Positions 1 through 13,320 are shown, counted from the first letter of the stretch. The stretch is 64,000 nucleotides of DNA from Strongyloides papillosus (GCA_005656395.1 SRSI01000004.1:1798001-1862000), one strand, 5' to 3'. A program made the numbers and translations. The notes: generated from the sequence alone by a model not told the origin.

Positions 1-3000
1 AAGAAAAGAGAATGATCTGATTTATATTACTCGTACAATTGAATTATTGCAATAATTTTAACGACATTTAATAATTTTTTTATACTACAATTAAATAAAT
101 ATATGTAAATTAGTATAAATTAAATGCTAACATATGCTTATTGTATACATTTTTTAATAAGAAATTTAATTATCTTTATTGTAAATTTCTCCTATTACTT
201 TGATTGATTTTTTATTACATAATATTTTTTCGATGTTTATTATTTTAACCATTATTCTTTTGAAAATGTATAAACAAATAAACTGTCTTTTTATTATATA
301 TTACTATTAATATGCTATTATTTTTTTTTCTATTAAATATTAAAATATATAGTTATATTATTTATAAATACTTTTTGAATCATTTTAATATGTATCTACC
401 TGACAATATTGCATCATTATTGTTGAATAAACTATATAACCATTTTTATTTTTCCTTTTTACAGCCTGGCTAACAATAATATATTTTTTCGTGCCATCTA
501 ACTTTCATGATACCAAAGTAAAATATGATGGATAAATGCACAAAGATCATATAATTGTGTTTGTTCTTTTTTTATAAACATAATTTTACTATGTATTTAC
601 TTTTTTTAAAGAGGTTTTATATAATAATGTATCAAACAACTTCAATTTTGTTGTCAATTATTATTATGAAATGAAATATACTTTGTAATTTATATGTAAA
701 ATGAACCTTAAAATGTTTGTAAAAAAACATAAAATGTATATTCAATGAATAATAAAACATATTACACTATAAAAATATGTATTTTTATTATTTAAAATAA
801 TATAGTGTAAATAAGTAACCATATTTTTATGGATATGATTTGTTAATTCTATTCATTAAATTACTTGGTATTTTAAATTATTCATTAAATAAGATACACG
901 TGTTATAACATTCTGTTACAAAAATTATACTAAAAACATAAATGGTTTTAAAGAATGATTAATGTTTATGCTATATATTGTAAATATGCTTGAATGATTT
1001 TTTTTATCTTTTTATGACTTAACAACGAATTTTGTACTATTCCTCTCTATATTTTATTCAATATAAGCCTTAATAATTATTCTACAAGATATAACTGTTC
1101 TTTAAAAATATGATTTTAAATCAATCAGACATTTTTAACTACTTTTATTGCTAAAACTGTATATTATTTTATTATTTGAAAAAGAATTTTGTGCAAAAAT
1201 TTATAAATCTATCCATGTACAACAAAAACATTATAATCATGATTTCAATATAAACTTTTAATTTTTCATTTTTTAATCACTTAATTTTAACATATTTTCC
1301 CTTTTATTTGTGTCATGAGCAATCAAAATGTATGTTAAAGATGAATTATAAAGATATATAAAATGCATTTAATAGTTTTTAAACCGAAAATATTTTAAAA
1401 CTACATATATTCACACAAGTGCTCTTTATAATAATATACACAGATACCCTTTCATTTTTTCTCCTTTTGATATTAATATATTTACTAATTTGTTGATCTT
1501 TTTTCTAATTGTTGATTATTTTGTTTATTTTCTTATTTATTTACATATAATAATTAACTAAAAAATATACAAAAATATATTCTTTAAATATATATATGAT
1601 AATGAAATACTTTATTTTATCTAACAAAACAACTAATTTTAAAGTATTCTTGTATTACTATGTATACTATACATAAAATATTTTTTTCCCTATCAAAATT
1701 AAAGTATTATCTTTACCATAAATTCTCTAGCACACGCTTTTAAAATTTTTCTTTAATACTTGTATTTTATACTATTATGATATGTTATTAATAATAAAAG
1801 GATATCTAAATAAAATTTTTTTTAAAAAGGACAAAAATATTCTATTATCAGTTATTTCAAATTATTTGTACTCAAATATTTTATTCCATGTACATTTTTA
1901 TCGTTCATTCTCTTAGTTGAATTAATTGTATACTACTTCCATTCAATTATTGTTATTCATTTTTAATCATATAAATATTTTGAAATTTCTTTTATCTGAT
2001 GATTTTATAATGAGTAACAAATCTGTATTCATTTTGACATTGCAAATTTTTTTTGTCTCATCACTTTGTAATTTTTTTATTATTTATCGTTTATTTAACT
2101 TTGACTTTGAAAAAAGAATTAAACTGTAATTGTTAAAGTACATTCTATAATGAAGGATAGTTGAATACAAAATATATCTCTTTGTATAGTAGCAGACAAA
2201 GATATTCATTGGTTTTTTGCCGCTTCTAGTGTTAAAATCATTTTGAAAATTACAAACAATATAATGTTAACAAATTTATTCCTAAAATTTTAGGAGTGCC
2301 ATAAAATTGAATGGTTAAAATATTGTAACGAAAGGTTTTTTTTAGATTATTAGTTTAGATCTTGTTCACCTCCAATTTTTTTATAGTCTTTTTGCGTAAA
2401 ATTTATTATAAGGACCTTTTTAAATTACCAGTTTATATATATTAAGCATAGCACAGGTAAAGTTTATATAGTAATATTGTATTAAAATTTATAGATATAA
2501 TACTCCTTTTGATCTTGTTCTTTTTTTAACTATATCAGACACATAGCTATAATTGAGAGAGAGCGAATAAAATGTTTTTTTAAGCTTCTTAAATTTAAAT
2601 TTTCAAGTGAGTGTTATATTAAATATGCGTATAGTACATTTTTTTAATTATAAAGATCATATGGTTTAAACCACACATGTTATAACTAACATCATTTTTT
2701 TAAAGATATATTTTTAATAATGATATCCTTTTTTACAAAAAATGTATCTCTGATTTATGACTAAACCTTTCTTATATTATATATTGCAGATATATATGCA
2801 ACAATAATAGTAAATTTTTATATTTCAATAAAGTGGAAAAAGTGATTTAAATGATTAAACACTTGTAATAATATATTATGCCATAATATTTTTATTATTC
2901 TTTTAGGTGTGTTTGGTGTAATTTATTTTTTACAACAGAGTAGTAACATAAAAATAGTACAAGGATATATAATACATTCCATTGTTCGTATAAAAATTTA

Positions 3001-5179
3001 ATTATCGAAAATGATTGTCATGGCATTTGATGATTACTAGTTTTATCTATTTTCTAAATTTAAATGTAATGAAGTGTATATAGAAAGTATTTTAATCTCC
3101 AAATTTTAAGAGAATATATATATAAGTTTATAAAAATTTCTTATATTTACCTACAGAAATTGAAAAAAAAGTTGTTTTAATCTGTCTAATATTATATATA
3201 TGTACAATTCTTTTTTGTATCATAGGAGAATTGTTATATAACTTTTTACTCCTTCAAGTATTCAAAATGCGCACCTTTCTTTGTTAAATACATTGTCAAA
3301 TTTCTTCACCCTCCCAACGTCTACGAATTGTTTTAATTTCTTAACGATTTTATTTCCCAATACATAAAGTTATTTATATAGAGATAAAAATTTAATTTGA
3401 TTACGAATTTTAAGGAAAGCATATAATATTTAAATATACTCCTTTGAAAGACACTTTTTTAGGCTATTTTTACGCTTCACATAATAACAACTTACTCCTA
3501 CTCATAGAAAATGTTGGTAAATAAATATTTACTAAAAAAATTTATTTTTAGTTTTATTTAAACAATAACTAGAAAAGTTTTTTATAATTTGTATATTATT
3601 AAAAATAGCATTTTTTACATATAAATTTTTCATTTATTTTTAATACAAATAAATAATTTTAATTTAATAGTTAAATAGAATATAGTTTTTTGGGTTCTGA
3701 AATAATTGATAAAAATAAATTATTGGCCATAAAAAAAAGATATTTTTGGCATTTTATAATAATAATTCTATATATTATGTTATTGAAAAAAAAGTTTAAT
3801 ACCATGATATTTATGTACTTCTTCAGTTGATATTAAACAAGTTTGAAATAATAAAATATCAATTGGGTATTAACCTGAAACAAACAGCATTTATAAGTAG
3901 TGTATTTATATATCAGTGCAGAGTGCGCGAGTGCTGTGTCATAACACATATAAATCTATAACATGTTTATGTATCTCTCTCTAAAAAGCATAGTTTAAGG
4001 GACCATCAGAGAGACTATATCTCTACATCACCATTTTGCACTAATTCTTTATATTATAGTAATTCTTTAGTTCAATATATTGCTTTCACTTAAATTCTTC
4101 GTTTTCCTTCTATTTTAAATTGTCTTACTTTCGTGTTCTTTATCAAAAAAGTAAACCTTTACCATATATCTTTCGAGGTCGTTTGAATATTTTGTCACTT
4201 TTGTAGGGGAGATGTTACATTTACAAATATACACATATATCTATATATTATTAAAATACTTGGCATATATCACAGTACTTTTAAAGTAATTATTGTTATA
4301 TTTTAAAACTTATATATTAAACTACAAAAATCATTTCTTGTATTATTTATTTTTTTTAACTTATAAATATATATTATATATATTTAAAAAAAGTATATAT
4401 GTATACAAAAGAAGATATTGTTAAAAAATATGTATGGATAAATATATAAATATAAAAATATTTTTTTATTTATTTTATCATTTTTTCACTGCTTTGTTGG
4501 CGCATCATCATATTTTCTTACATACAAATATTTTTTAACATAAATATATTAATAAAGATATATTAGAGAAAAGGCACTTTCACCTAATTTTCACTCCCAG
4601 GTTTATTTTACCAGTCGACGGTATGGACAGCTATAACTAGCAATCGGTCACAAAAATACAACAATGTATGTAAAATAAATATAATGTAGTAAGTAGGAAG
4701 GCGGAAACGCGTGTAGTATTTTACTCGGCGTCTCGACTCTTCTATTGATTTATAAAAAATAAACTGGAAATACCCACTATGATGAGAGAAAAATTGGTGC
4801 CTGGTACGGGAGATCGCGGAATGAGCTACAAACAGGGTAACAACAGACCTACGTTTTATGTCTATGAGCTCTGCTTTCTGTAACAAAACCTCAAAAATCG
4901 AAAAACTCGTCCTTTTTTAACAGCCGCTTTATCTTTTATTTTTGCGAATATTTTGATGATTTCTACTGTAAATTATCTTGAATATTAAATTATTAATTTT
5001 TCTAATTATTAAATGGCTAATTTATTTATTATTTTTTTATTTACTTATAGAAGTTTTAATAAACGTTAATAAGGTATTTGAATAGCAAAAGCTGTGAAAT
5101 ATTTATAACTATATTTATAATATATTCTTAAAATATATTATTATTACTGCCAATCTTTTAAAATTTTTTATGTTTATGC
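1..5179. other. Intergenic spacer upstream of the MYRF gene
   Basis: No convincing gene is visible. Open frames are short, A/T-driven and resemble no family I know (for example 1926-2129 on the plus strand). A TTTACAG acceptor-like site near 458-464, followed by CCTGGCTAA and an AATAAA at about 750, could be the last few codons and 3' UTR of a gene that begins outside the window, but this is a guess. The stretch 3910-4030 and especially 4590-4920 are clearly less A/T-rich than the rest; the second is listed separately. The remainder is low-complexity A/T sequence. Confidence 0.6.
4590..4920. other. GC-richer island, function unknown
   Basis: This block of about 330 bp stands out from its surroundings by many C and G residues and CpG-containing words (GTCGACGG, AAACGCGTG, CTCGGCGTCTCGAC, GATCGCGG). 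It lies 260-590 bp before the MYRF start. A 92-codon minus-strand frame (4608-4886) crosses it, but its codons (CGA, CGC, TCG) are unlike those of the real genes here and the peptide resembles nothing I recognise. I could not fit it to a tRNA, a spliced-leader RNA or the U-snRNA motifs I know. It may be a promoter/enhancer block, a 5' UTR exon or a structured RNA. Confidence 0.4.
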
Positions 5180-8100
5180 ATGGCGAAAAGCCAGAGATTA
5201 CCAATTAGAGGTAAATAATATTCTTTGATTAGAAATTTATTATAATTTATTTTTAGAAGAAACAGGATTTGGTGATCCTTTAGGAGACTATTCTGATGGT
5301 TTTAATATTCTTCAATTTATCAATGATAACGAGTATGTTTATTGCGATTATAAATAAAAAATAATTATGAAATATCTTTTTAGCTCACAAATAGATAGTT
5401 CCCTTGATCCCAATCGATATCCTTCTCAGGCACATGCTTATCACCAAAATACTGTTATGAATTGTAATCAAAATAATTACATTACTAATAACATGCAACG
5501 AAGACCAGTTGTTTCCAATAACAATCCTGAGTCAAATGGACTTAATTCGCAAGTTATGTATACTGGAAACACACGTCTACCTGATTCTCCACCAATTACC
5601 GATATCTCTGGTGGAAATTCTTCTGGATCTCCCTCATCAACATCTGAACCACCATACTCACCTGATCACTACCAAAATTACGGATTGGTTCAAGGAACTC
5701 CAATAAACAATAGAAATCAAATGGTTGTTGAGGTGCCTGATGGGATGCCGCAAATGAACATACCTCGAGAGTTAGTTAATCATCAAGGTCAGATAATAGC
5801 AAATAGGATGCCTCAACAACGTATCAATAATGGACAAAATGAATACCTTAACAATTATGTTATACCACAAAATGTTAGTTTAATACCATCTATAAACACA
5901 ATGAATGTCAATGGAAATAGACAAAATTGTCCAGTTAATTATATGATGCCTCAACAAAGTTATATAATTGGTGATGTTTATGGAAGTAATAATCAATTGT
6001 CAAGTGCTGAGGCACAATCAATAAGATCTGTCCAACAACAACAAATGCCCATTCAACAACAACAACCACGATCTGATGGTGGTCCCGTTAATAAAAGAAA
6101 GCGTACAGAACCACATCATTCAACACCAACAAATATCAAACAAGAAGTTATGAGTAATAATAAAGGTTACACCATGCAACATACTAATATTTCATGCACC
6201 TCATCTCCTAGAACACCAATACATAATGTTCCTCATACAACACAAACACCTGGTCCACAACTCTCTGATGATAATGATGAAAATATTACCCAGAGAGCAA
6301 TTAGATTTTCCAAATTTCAAGAAGAATTTTGGCATCCATTATTTGATGAAAATCACCAACCACTTTGTTTACTTGAAGTACATGTTGTTGCAGATAAAGG
6401 TTTTAACTATAGTCAGGTTGATGGATGTTTTGTTAATCAAAAGAAGAACCATTTTCAAATAACAGTACAAATTGAAGCATTAGATGCTAAGCCACCTGCC
6501 TACGTAAAAGTTAATAATGAATATCATCGTATAAAAGATTTTAAATTAGCTTTTTGCGGTGTTAAATTTGAAATGCCTACAACAGAAATTCAAATTAAAC
6601 AATCGCAAACTGATAGGAGACCACTTGTACATGAACCAGTTCTATTGGAAATTCATGAACGTCGTATGACTAAAGCAACTGTTCCACGACTTCATTTCTC
6701 CGAAACAACTATGAATAATCATAGGAAAAATTATAAACCTAATCCAGAACAAAGATATTTTCTATTGGTTGTCAAATTATTAGCATATACAGAGGATGAT
6801 CAAACAGTTCTTGTACAAGCATATCAATCAGAAAAAGTTATTGTGCGTGCCTCAAATCCTGGACAATTTGAACCTCCAGATACGGATGTTGCATGGCAAA
6901 GACACAATAATACTTTACACTTCAATGGTAATGTCGCAATTGGTACGGAGAAAGCTGTTGCACCACTTACTGTAAATGGAAATATTTTTGTTTCTGGTGT
7001 TATTAACAGACCATCAGATAGGAGAGTTAAAGAAGACATTACTGAAATTGATACAAAAGAATCACTTAATAGGTTAAATAACTTAAGAATTGTTCAATAT
7101 AAGTATAAAGATGAGATTGCTGATGAATGGGGAATAAAAGAAGGCGATAGGCATCGTGTTGGTGTTATTGCACAAGAATTGGCAGAAGTATTACCATTAG
7201 CTGTTAAGGATAATGGTGAATATTTGACTGTTGATGATTCACAATTATTTTATGATACAGTTGCAGCTGCTAAAGAACTTTGTAAACTAACAGATAATCT
7301 TGAATTTAAAATTAATAAAGTAGAAAAATTTTCACAACATTTGAAGAAAGAAGTCAAAAAACGTGATAGGTATGCATCAATTTCCTCTAGTATTAGTGAG
7401 ATATCCTCATTATGTAATGGAGGTGAGAAAAGTTTAGCTGTTTCACAATATTCTATTAATACAATTGGTACAATACAAAATATTGATGATAATGTCAAAA
7501 GTAACAACGAAAATAATAAAAAGAAACGTCAAAAACGAATATGTAATAATAGATGTCGTAGGCAACCACTTGAAACAACAACATTAGTATCAAGAATTGC
7601 TCACATTTCAATATCAATATTAGTTTTACTAATGTCATGTTGTTTAGTTGCTATGTCTATTCTTTATGTAATGGATTGGTATAAAAGATCAAATTCACAT
7701 TACTATAGAAGACAAAATATTAATGGAACAGGACTATATTCAAAAAATAGTGATATTGGACATTTATATGAGAATGTCACAATTCATAGATTAATGCCAC
7801 TGCCGACATTTCAACCTAATGCACCAATATTATTTGGTGAGTGTAACTCTGATTTTTGTGAGGAATATTGTTTATTGAATAAAGGAAAATATGATACTGT
7901 AGATCAACAAGTAGAAGAATTAGATGGTGTAGTATCATTACCAGATGATAATGATATTGATGATTATCACTTTAGTTTATCAAAATTATCTACAAATTCT
8001 GGAACAAGTACGCCATTGTATTCTGGTGTTGACATCTTCCTACCTACACTGAATATTTCAATTGATAGTGATTATTGTCATGAGAATTCATGCAATTTTA

Positions 8101-8495
8101 GCACTGGACAATATGATCTCTACATTCCAGTTTCAACATATATGCCAGCAATTAATATTGAAGTTATCTTCCGTTTTAATAATAGTGTATTTGTTGATAA
8201 CTGTGGTCCCGTTAAGTATTTTGATCATAAATTATGTCCAAGTGGTGGTATAGGAAAAGGACATGATGACTTTGATAACATAACACCATACTCAGATGAA
8301 TTTACTGATAATTATTATGTTCTTCCAATTGGCCAATATATTCAATCAGCCTATCGTTTTCGAGTTGGTTTTACAAGTAATGCTTGTAAAATTGCTGATG
8401 ATCAACGAGGGCATTCATATGATGAGTATACTCTTGTATTCTATAGACATTGGCCATCATCACAACAAAAAATTACGGGACTTGAAAAGAACTAA
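5180..8495 (+). CDS. myrf: MYRF-type membrane-tethered transcription factor
   Basis: Three exons: 5180-5210, 5257-5332 and 5384-8495, about 1,072 residues; reading phases fit at both short introns. The order of parts matches the myelin regulatory factor family. A proline/serine/asparagine-rich N terminus (with LPDSPP, YSP and polyglutamine runs) is followed by a basic NKRKR stretch and an NDT80-like DNA-binding domain (about residues 337-560). Next comes a tailspike-type self-cleavage domain with the Ser-Lys pair in PSDRRVKED (about S580 and K585), then a coiled segment, one membrane span (about 776-800) and a cysteine-containing lumenal C-terminal domain. In known family members the protein trimerises in the ER membrane, cleaves itself and releases the N-terminal half to the nucleus; C. 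elegans relatives act in larval development and synapse rewiring. Both catalytic residues are present, so cleavage is expected. The first exon start is the least certain part. Confidence 0.93.
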
Positions 8496-9111
8496 TGCTT
8501 TTTATACTTTATTAGTTATACTCAAGAGACAATCAACCAGGTAATGATGATGTCGCTGCACATAAAATTATAAGTTATATACAAAATTTAGCAACACAAT
8601 TATTTTTCTAATTGAAATGCCAAATAATTTTTAGAAATGAATGTAAATATCTATGGTTAATCTAAATTTTTTAAAATGTTTTCTCTAACTCCTATGTACC
8701 GTTTTATTAAAGATCTTCTACAGCTGTTAAATTTTAATGATACTGTATTTTATAATTGATATCAAGATGATGAAAGAAAAAAAATATTAAATACTTCTAA
8801 CAACCATTGTGTAATATTAATGATATTGTATAACCTTCTTTGTTTTTAATTATATTTAACTTTATAGATTGTTATTTAAATTTAATTATTACAATTTCCT
8901 TTTACCTATTTTGCATTATATTTATAATTTTAAATAACATAATATAATGTTTATTTATAATCTTATTTTTTTATCTAAATAAATTTTTTTTTCAAAATAT
9001 ATTTAATATTTTTATTGTGACAATTTAAATAAAAATAATATAACAATTCATCAAAAAAGAGCTTTTAAATTACTCTAAAGATATTTTTAATATAAATTAA
9101 CAGGAGGTGAA
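8496..9111. other. Spacer between converging genes
   Basis: This A/T-rich spacer separates the 3' ends of the MYRF gene (plus) and the thioredoxin-like gene (minus). It must hold both 3' UTRs; AATAAA-like words occur on both strands. Nothing else is visible. Confidence 0.6.
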
Positions 9112-9901
9112 TTAAAGTTCAGTTTTTTCTTCTTTTTTATTCTTCTTAGTGGGTGATTTCTCTTCTTTTTTCTCGGATTTCTTAGTCTCAGCCTTCTTTT
9201 CTTCATTTTTTTTTTCATCAGTTATCTTCTTTCCTTCTTTCTTTTCTTTTTCGTCAGATTTCTCCTTTTCATCAACCTTTTCAGTTCTTGCAGTTTCATT
9301 ATCATCAACTTTCTTCTGTGTCTTTTTTGGTTTACCTGATTTTGTTTTTTCAAATTCTGGGACACTAACTCCATAGTATTTAAGGACAGATTTCATTGTA
9401 GAAACAATATCTCCTGGAGTTGAGTAATAGTATTTATAATTTTTTTGTTCTCCTCTTTTATTGGTAAATTGATCAAGGAGATCTCCATTTTTGTCCAAAA
9501 ATAATAATCTTGGAATATATTTACCATCTGGTCTATATTCATCCTCATATGGTTCTTCATCATCCTCAGTATTAACCATAATAAAATATTTTGACAAAAT
9601 TTTAAAAGCTTTGCGAGCATTAGATGATTCTAATGTTTTCTTAAGAGATTTACAAGCATGACACCATGTTTTGTGAATAAGGAGAAAGATTGGTTTTTCT
9701 TGTTGATCAGCTAATTCAATAGCATCATCCCATGATACCCAGTCTATGTCTTCACCAAATCCTATAAAAAAGTATTAATGCAAAGAAAAAGAATAAAATT
9801 TACTTACCATGTGATAATGGATTTTTATACATGGAAGTAATATCTTTTCCAGAAATAAAATAATTGGCACATAAAAATAGAAGAGATAGATGATATAACA
9901 T
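9112..9901 (-). CDS. TXNDC12/ERp18-like ER thioredoxin with Lys/Glu-rich tail
   Basis: Two exons on the minus strand, 9901-9808 and 9761-9112, with a 46-nt intron, giving 247 residues. A signal peptide (MLYHLSLLFLCA) leads into a single thioredoxin fold with the redox motif WCHAC, then a DDEEPYEDEYRPDGKYIP stretch close to the EDEEEPKDEDFSPDGGYIPR segment of TXNDC12/AGR proteins. The active-site pair is present (CHAC rather than the usual CGAC), so thiol-disulfide exchange in the ER lumen is likely. Unlike vertebrate TXNDC12 (about 170 residues, ending EDEL), this protein carries about 70 extra residues made almost only of Lys, Glu, Asp, Ser and Thr. It ends in KTEL, a plausible KDEL-type ER retrieval signal. 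It lies between the converging MYRF gene and the SLMAP-like gene. Confidence 0.9.
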
Positions 9902-9940
9902 GATTTGTCTAAAAATGAATGAAGTTAATAGAAAGAGAGG

Positions 9941-9949
9941 CTTTATATA
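9941..9949 (-). promoter_or_regulatory. TATA box of the ER thioredoxin gene
   Basis: TATATAAAG on the minus strand lies 40-50 bp before the start codon at 9901, followed by CCTCTCTTTC, a likely short 5' leader. A CACGTG palindrome at 10097-10102 (CCACGTGT on the minus strand) sits about 200 bp before the start. CCACG/ACGT-core words are used by bZIP regulators of ER stress in other animals, which would suit an ER folding gene, but the link here is inference. Confidence 0.5.
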
Positions 9950-11095
9950 CAGTTAAGGAATCATAAAAGCCGACTAATAGATTTAAACGTTGATAGATTT
10001 TATGGAAAGATATGATTTGAAAGGGTTAATCTTTAGGTTGTATGTTGATGGATAATTAAGTATTAAATTGCATCTACATTTACTATACTCCTCTTACACG
10101 TGGAATATTTAAAGGATGTGAAAAGAAAAAAATAATTTATATTTAAAAACATTAAGATAGTTTCAGAATGACAAATGATATATTATAATAAAGAATAATA
10201 TAATTGTATGATTTTTGTAAGGATTGACAATTAATTTATACTGTTGTTTTTTTTCCAATGGTGGATGATGAGCAGTTGTAACAGGTTCCTATAAATTGAT
10301 TTTCTTAAAATATCTTTTACCTTACATGTCATATTGTATATTCCTTTGGAGGTAGTTTTAAAGATCTTTTTATAAATACTTTATCGCAAAATGACAAGGT
10401 TAAATAATAGGAATAATACAGGATATCAAATAAATAAAAGGTCCTTGACCTATAATATATCTATCTTGAAGGAAAATTAAAAATACTGATATATAATCAA
10501 AATAATTGTGTAAAACTATTTTTAATTAAACTATAAAAGATTGCAAATATCTCCAGAATGTTATTAATTAGAAAAAAAAATTTTTTGAATCTCTGTATAA
10601 GTATCAATTATTTTGATTTTTTGAATAACCAAATTGGCAATTTTTTAGTTTTTATTATAGTTTATTAAGGTATTTTTAAAATTATTACAAGTGTTGCAAT
10701 TGACCTGTTAATTATAGATATGTGGGATTTTTTACTATGTTTATTGATTAAATGTCGTTAATAATAAATATTTTGATTTTTACGACAGTTTCTAAAAATA
10801 TTAATATCTTGATTATTTTAAAAGTATGTAAAATCATCATTCTCGGGACTTTAAAAATCATATTTTAAAATATTTAAACATATTTAACTGACACTAAATT
10901 TTTTTTAAATGAAAGAAGAAAGAATTTAAGATTAATAATTTATAATAATATATTCATTATAATTTAAAACCATATAACGATCAATAAAAAATATAAAATT
11001 TAAAATAAAATGTCAAATTAAATTAAATTTTGTTACCAATAATTCAAAAGTATTTGAATTTTTTGGATTGATAAAAGATTTGTCTTCTTCTTTGT
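9950..11095. other. Spacer between two minus-strand genes
   Basis: Contains the promoter side of the ER thioredoxin gene (9950-10150) and the 3' UTR side of the SLMAP-like gene. Apart from the CACGTG at 10097-10102 it is plain A/T-rich sequence. Confidence 0.5.
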
Positions 11096-12781
11096 TTACG
11101 AAGAATTTGAAGAAAATTTCATTAGTAAAGTAGAAAAAATTGCTACTAATGGGAGTAATGTAATCATTAATATCTAAAATAAAAATAAAATATATTTTAC
11201 ATTTGTTAACATACATCAAATGAAAAATCATAATTAAAGGTATTTTTATTTAAATTGCCATTTTTTCCATAATATTTTATTTTTTTATTCATGTCTCGAA
11301 GCTTTAATTTTTTTCTTCTATTCTCTTTTTGACGTTTTTTATATCTTTTTCGTAGAGAGGAAAATAAACTTCTTTCAGAGATACTACTAAATCTATACAC
11401 TAGATTTTTTTTATGAGGCTTCTTTAAATATTTATAGGTTACATAGGGTGATAGAGAACTTAATGATCCATCAGAAAATTCACTATTTTCATTTCCTACT
11501 TTTCTTTGATATTGTTGGTTTTTATTTCCATAATGACAATGATCATTATCTTTGTGTTCCGGAAAATGACATGGAATGATACTATTTACTGATTCACTTT
11601 GTGAATCTGTTTCATCGAAATTTATATTTATTTTATTACCCAGTGTTTGGGACTTTAATTCATTTTTTACAATATTTCCAATATTACTTGAGATTTCAGA
11701 AAATTTGTAGTCTGTTGATTTCTTGTATATCTCAAACACTGTTAAATGATTTGAGAGACGAGCATTTATCTCATCAATTGTTAAATTATTAAGTTTACAT
11801 AATTCTTCATTATCATTTAATTGTTTTTGTTGTTTGTCTATTTTATCATATATGTCATTAGCTTTTTTAGATAAATTTAATAATTTTTCACTAAACTCTT
11901 CCAATTGTTTATTGACTTTCATCTCAAATTCTTTTTGCTTTTTTAAAATTTCATTTAAAGTTTGATCAATGTTTTCTTTGCTCTCATTTAATGAACACTT
12001 TTGATGTGGATCAGATGGATACTTATTTTCATATGAAGCTACTTTACATTCTAGTCGCTGTATTCTACTTAACAATGTTTTTTCATTTACAGATGATGTC
12101 CAAGAAGATTCAGCAGCTTTGGTTGTTGCTAGTAGTGCCTCCTCTAAAGCTTCTAATTTTTGTGTTAGAATATTTTCTCGAAAGACAACTTCTTTAATAA
12201 ATTGCTGTAATTCAAATATTTTTTGTGATTCTTTATTACTTAAATTTGTTATTTTATTTTCACATAACGTTATTTTGTCATCAACTACCTTTTGCTCACT
12301 TTTTGATGTAACTTCAATTTCATAACCAAATTTATTGGCAAATTTAACATAAGCAATTATACATGGACTGATAACTTTATTCTCATAATCCAATATCTCA
12401 ACGCCAAATTGTACAATATCACCAGTAAATAATTGTTTTATTGATGTCTTACTATTTTGTGATTGTAACTTAACACCATTAACAAATGTCCCATTACTAC
12501 TCTTTGTATCACGAATGTAACATTTCCCATCATCAAACCAAATATAAGCATGATTTCTTGATAATACCTAAAATATATATTATAAAATACATTTATATAA
12601 AAATTTAACTAACTTTACAATGAAATATAGCGTTGTCTTTGGAAGATGTTAAATGTCCAAGGTTTCTTCCAACAATGATAGGTGAAGATTGTTGTGAAGG
12701 TAATAATATCATTCTTTCCTCAAATGGAAAAGATTCAACACATGGCGATAATACAATATAGAAAAGTTCTTCATTACTCAT
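11096..12781 (-). CDS. SLMAP: SLMAP-like FHA-domain, coiled-coil, tail-anchored protein
   Basis: Three exons on the minus strand: 12781-12614, 12567-11215 and 11173-11096, 532 residues. An FHA domain fills the first ~115 residues, with the phosphothreonine-binding signature residues in order: IVGRNLG, VLSRNHAYIWF and DTKSSNGTFVNG. Then come FGVEI, long coiled coils (including an ESQKIFELQQFIKEVVFREN segment very like SLMAP's LFQLSQYLQEALHREQ) and a basic C-terminal part. The last exon, joined at GAT|GTATGT through a 41-nt intron, encodes a hydrophobic tail (ILMITLLPLVAIFSTLLMKF) that matches the tail anchor of SLMAP. Without that splice the frame ends at once, so the anchor supports the model. 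SLMAP recruits targets such as Hippo-type kinases to the STRIPAK phosphatase complex through its FHA domain; the same role is inferred here. Confidence 0.88.
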
Positions 12782-13320
12782 AGTAAAAATTATAATATTT
12801 ATTGCGACAATTACTAAAAAAATATATTTAGATTATTGAAAATGTAGAATAACTTTTAAGAAACTACATTTACTACAAATTTTCAGACATTGTAAAAATC
12901 ATATTTAATTTTTCTGGTTTTAAACAATTATTTCTTTCTAGTAGAACTTTGTACTAAAGAATGTATGATAAGCTTATATATATTAGAACATATGTAAAGT
13001 TGCAATTTTAACTGTAATTATTTAATTATTATATTCTAAACTGATTGACTGATTGTAACTTGTTGTTGTAAGAAGATTATTATTAACGAAAATTTCTACT
13101 ATCTCCCTTTTTAATGAACTTTTCACAATAAACAATATTTATATTTTACGTCTCAAAAATCATTTTTTACTAAAATTTTTTACATAATAATAGCAAATAT
13201 GGGAGAAAAAAATAATAATAGTTTTGATAATTTTAAATTAATATTGTTGTTTAGATACATCATTGAATACCATATGTTACTTAATCTCTGAAAGGACATT
13301 AAATCATAAACAATTAGTAC
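12782..13320. other. Spacer between the SLMAP-like gene and PICK1
   Basis: This 540-bp A/T-rich stretch separates two minus-strand genes. It must contain the SLMAP-like promoter and the PICK1 3' UTR; no TATA box or conserved motif could be picked out with confidence. Confidence 0.5.

Noticed and set aside
3443..3465. TGAAAGACA, the start of miR-71.
   Set aside because: No complementary arm within 100 nt on either side, and the bases after the seed do not match.
4264..4290. TATCACAG, the seed of the miR-2/miR-43 family.
   Set aside because: The only pairing partner gives a stem with a 6-8-nt loop, far too small for a precursor, and the sequence after the seed does not match.
4608..4886. 92-codon minus-strand frame in the GC-richer island.
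   Set aside because: Codon choice unlike the real genes here, no signal peptide or domain; kept only as part of the island observation.
9149..9376. Plus-strand frame rich in Phe and Ser.
   Set aside because: It is the reverse reading of the Lys/Glu-rich tail of the ER thioredoxin gene.
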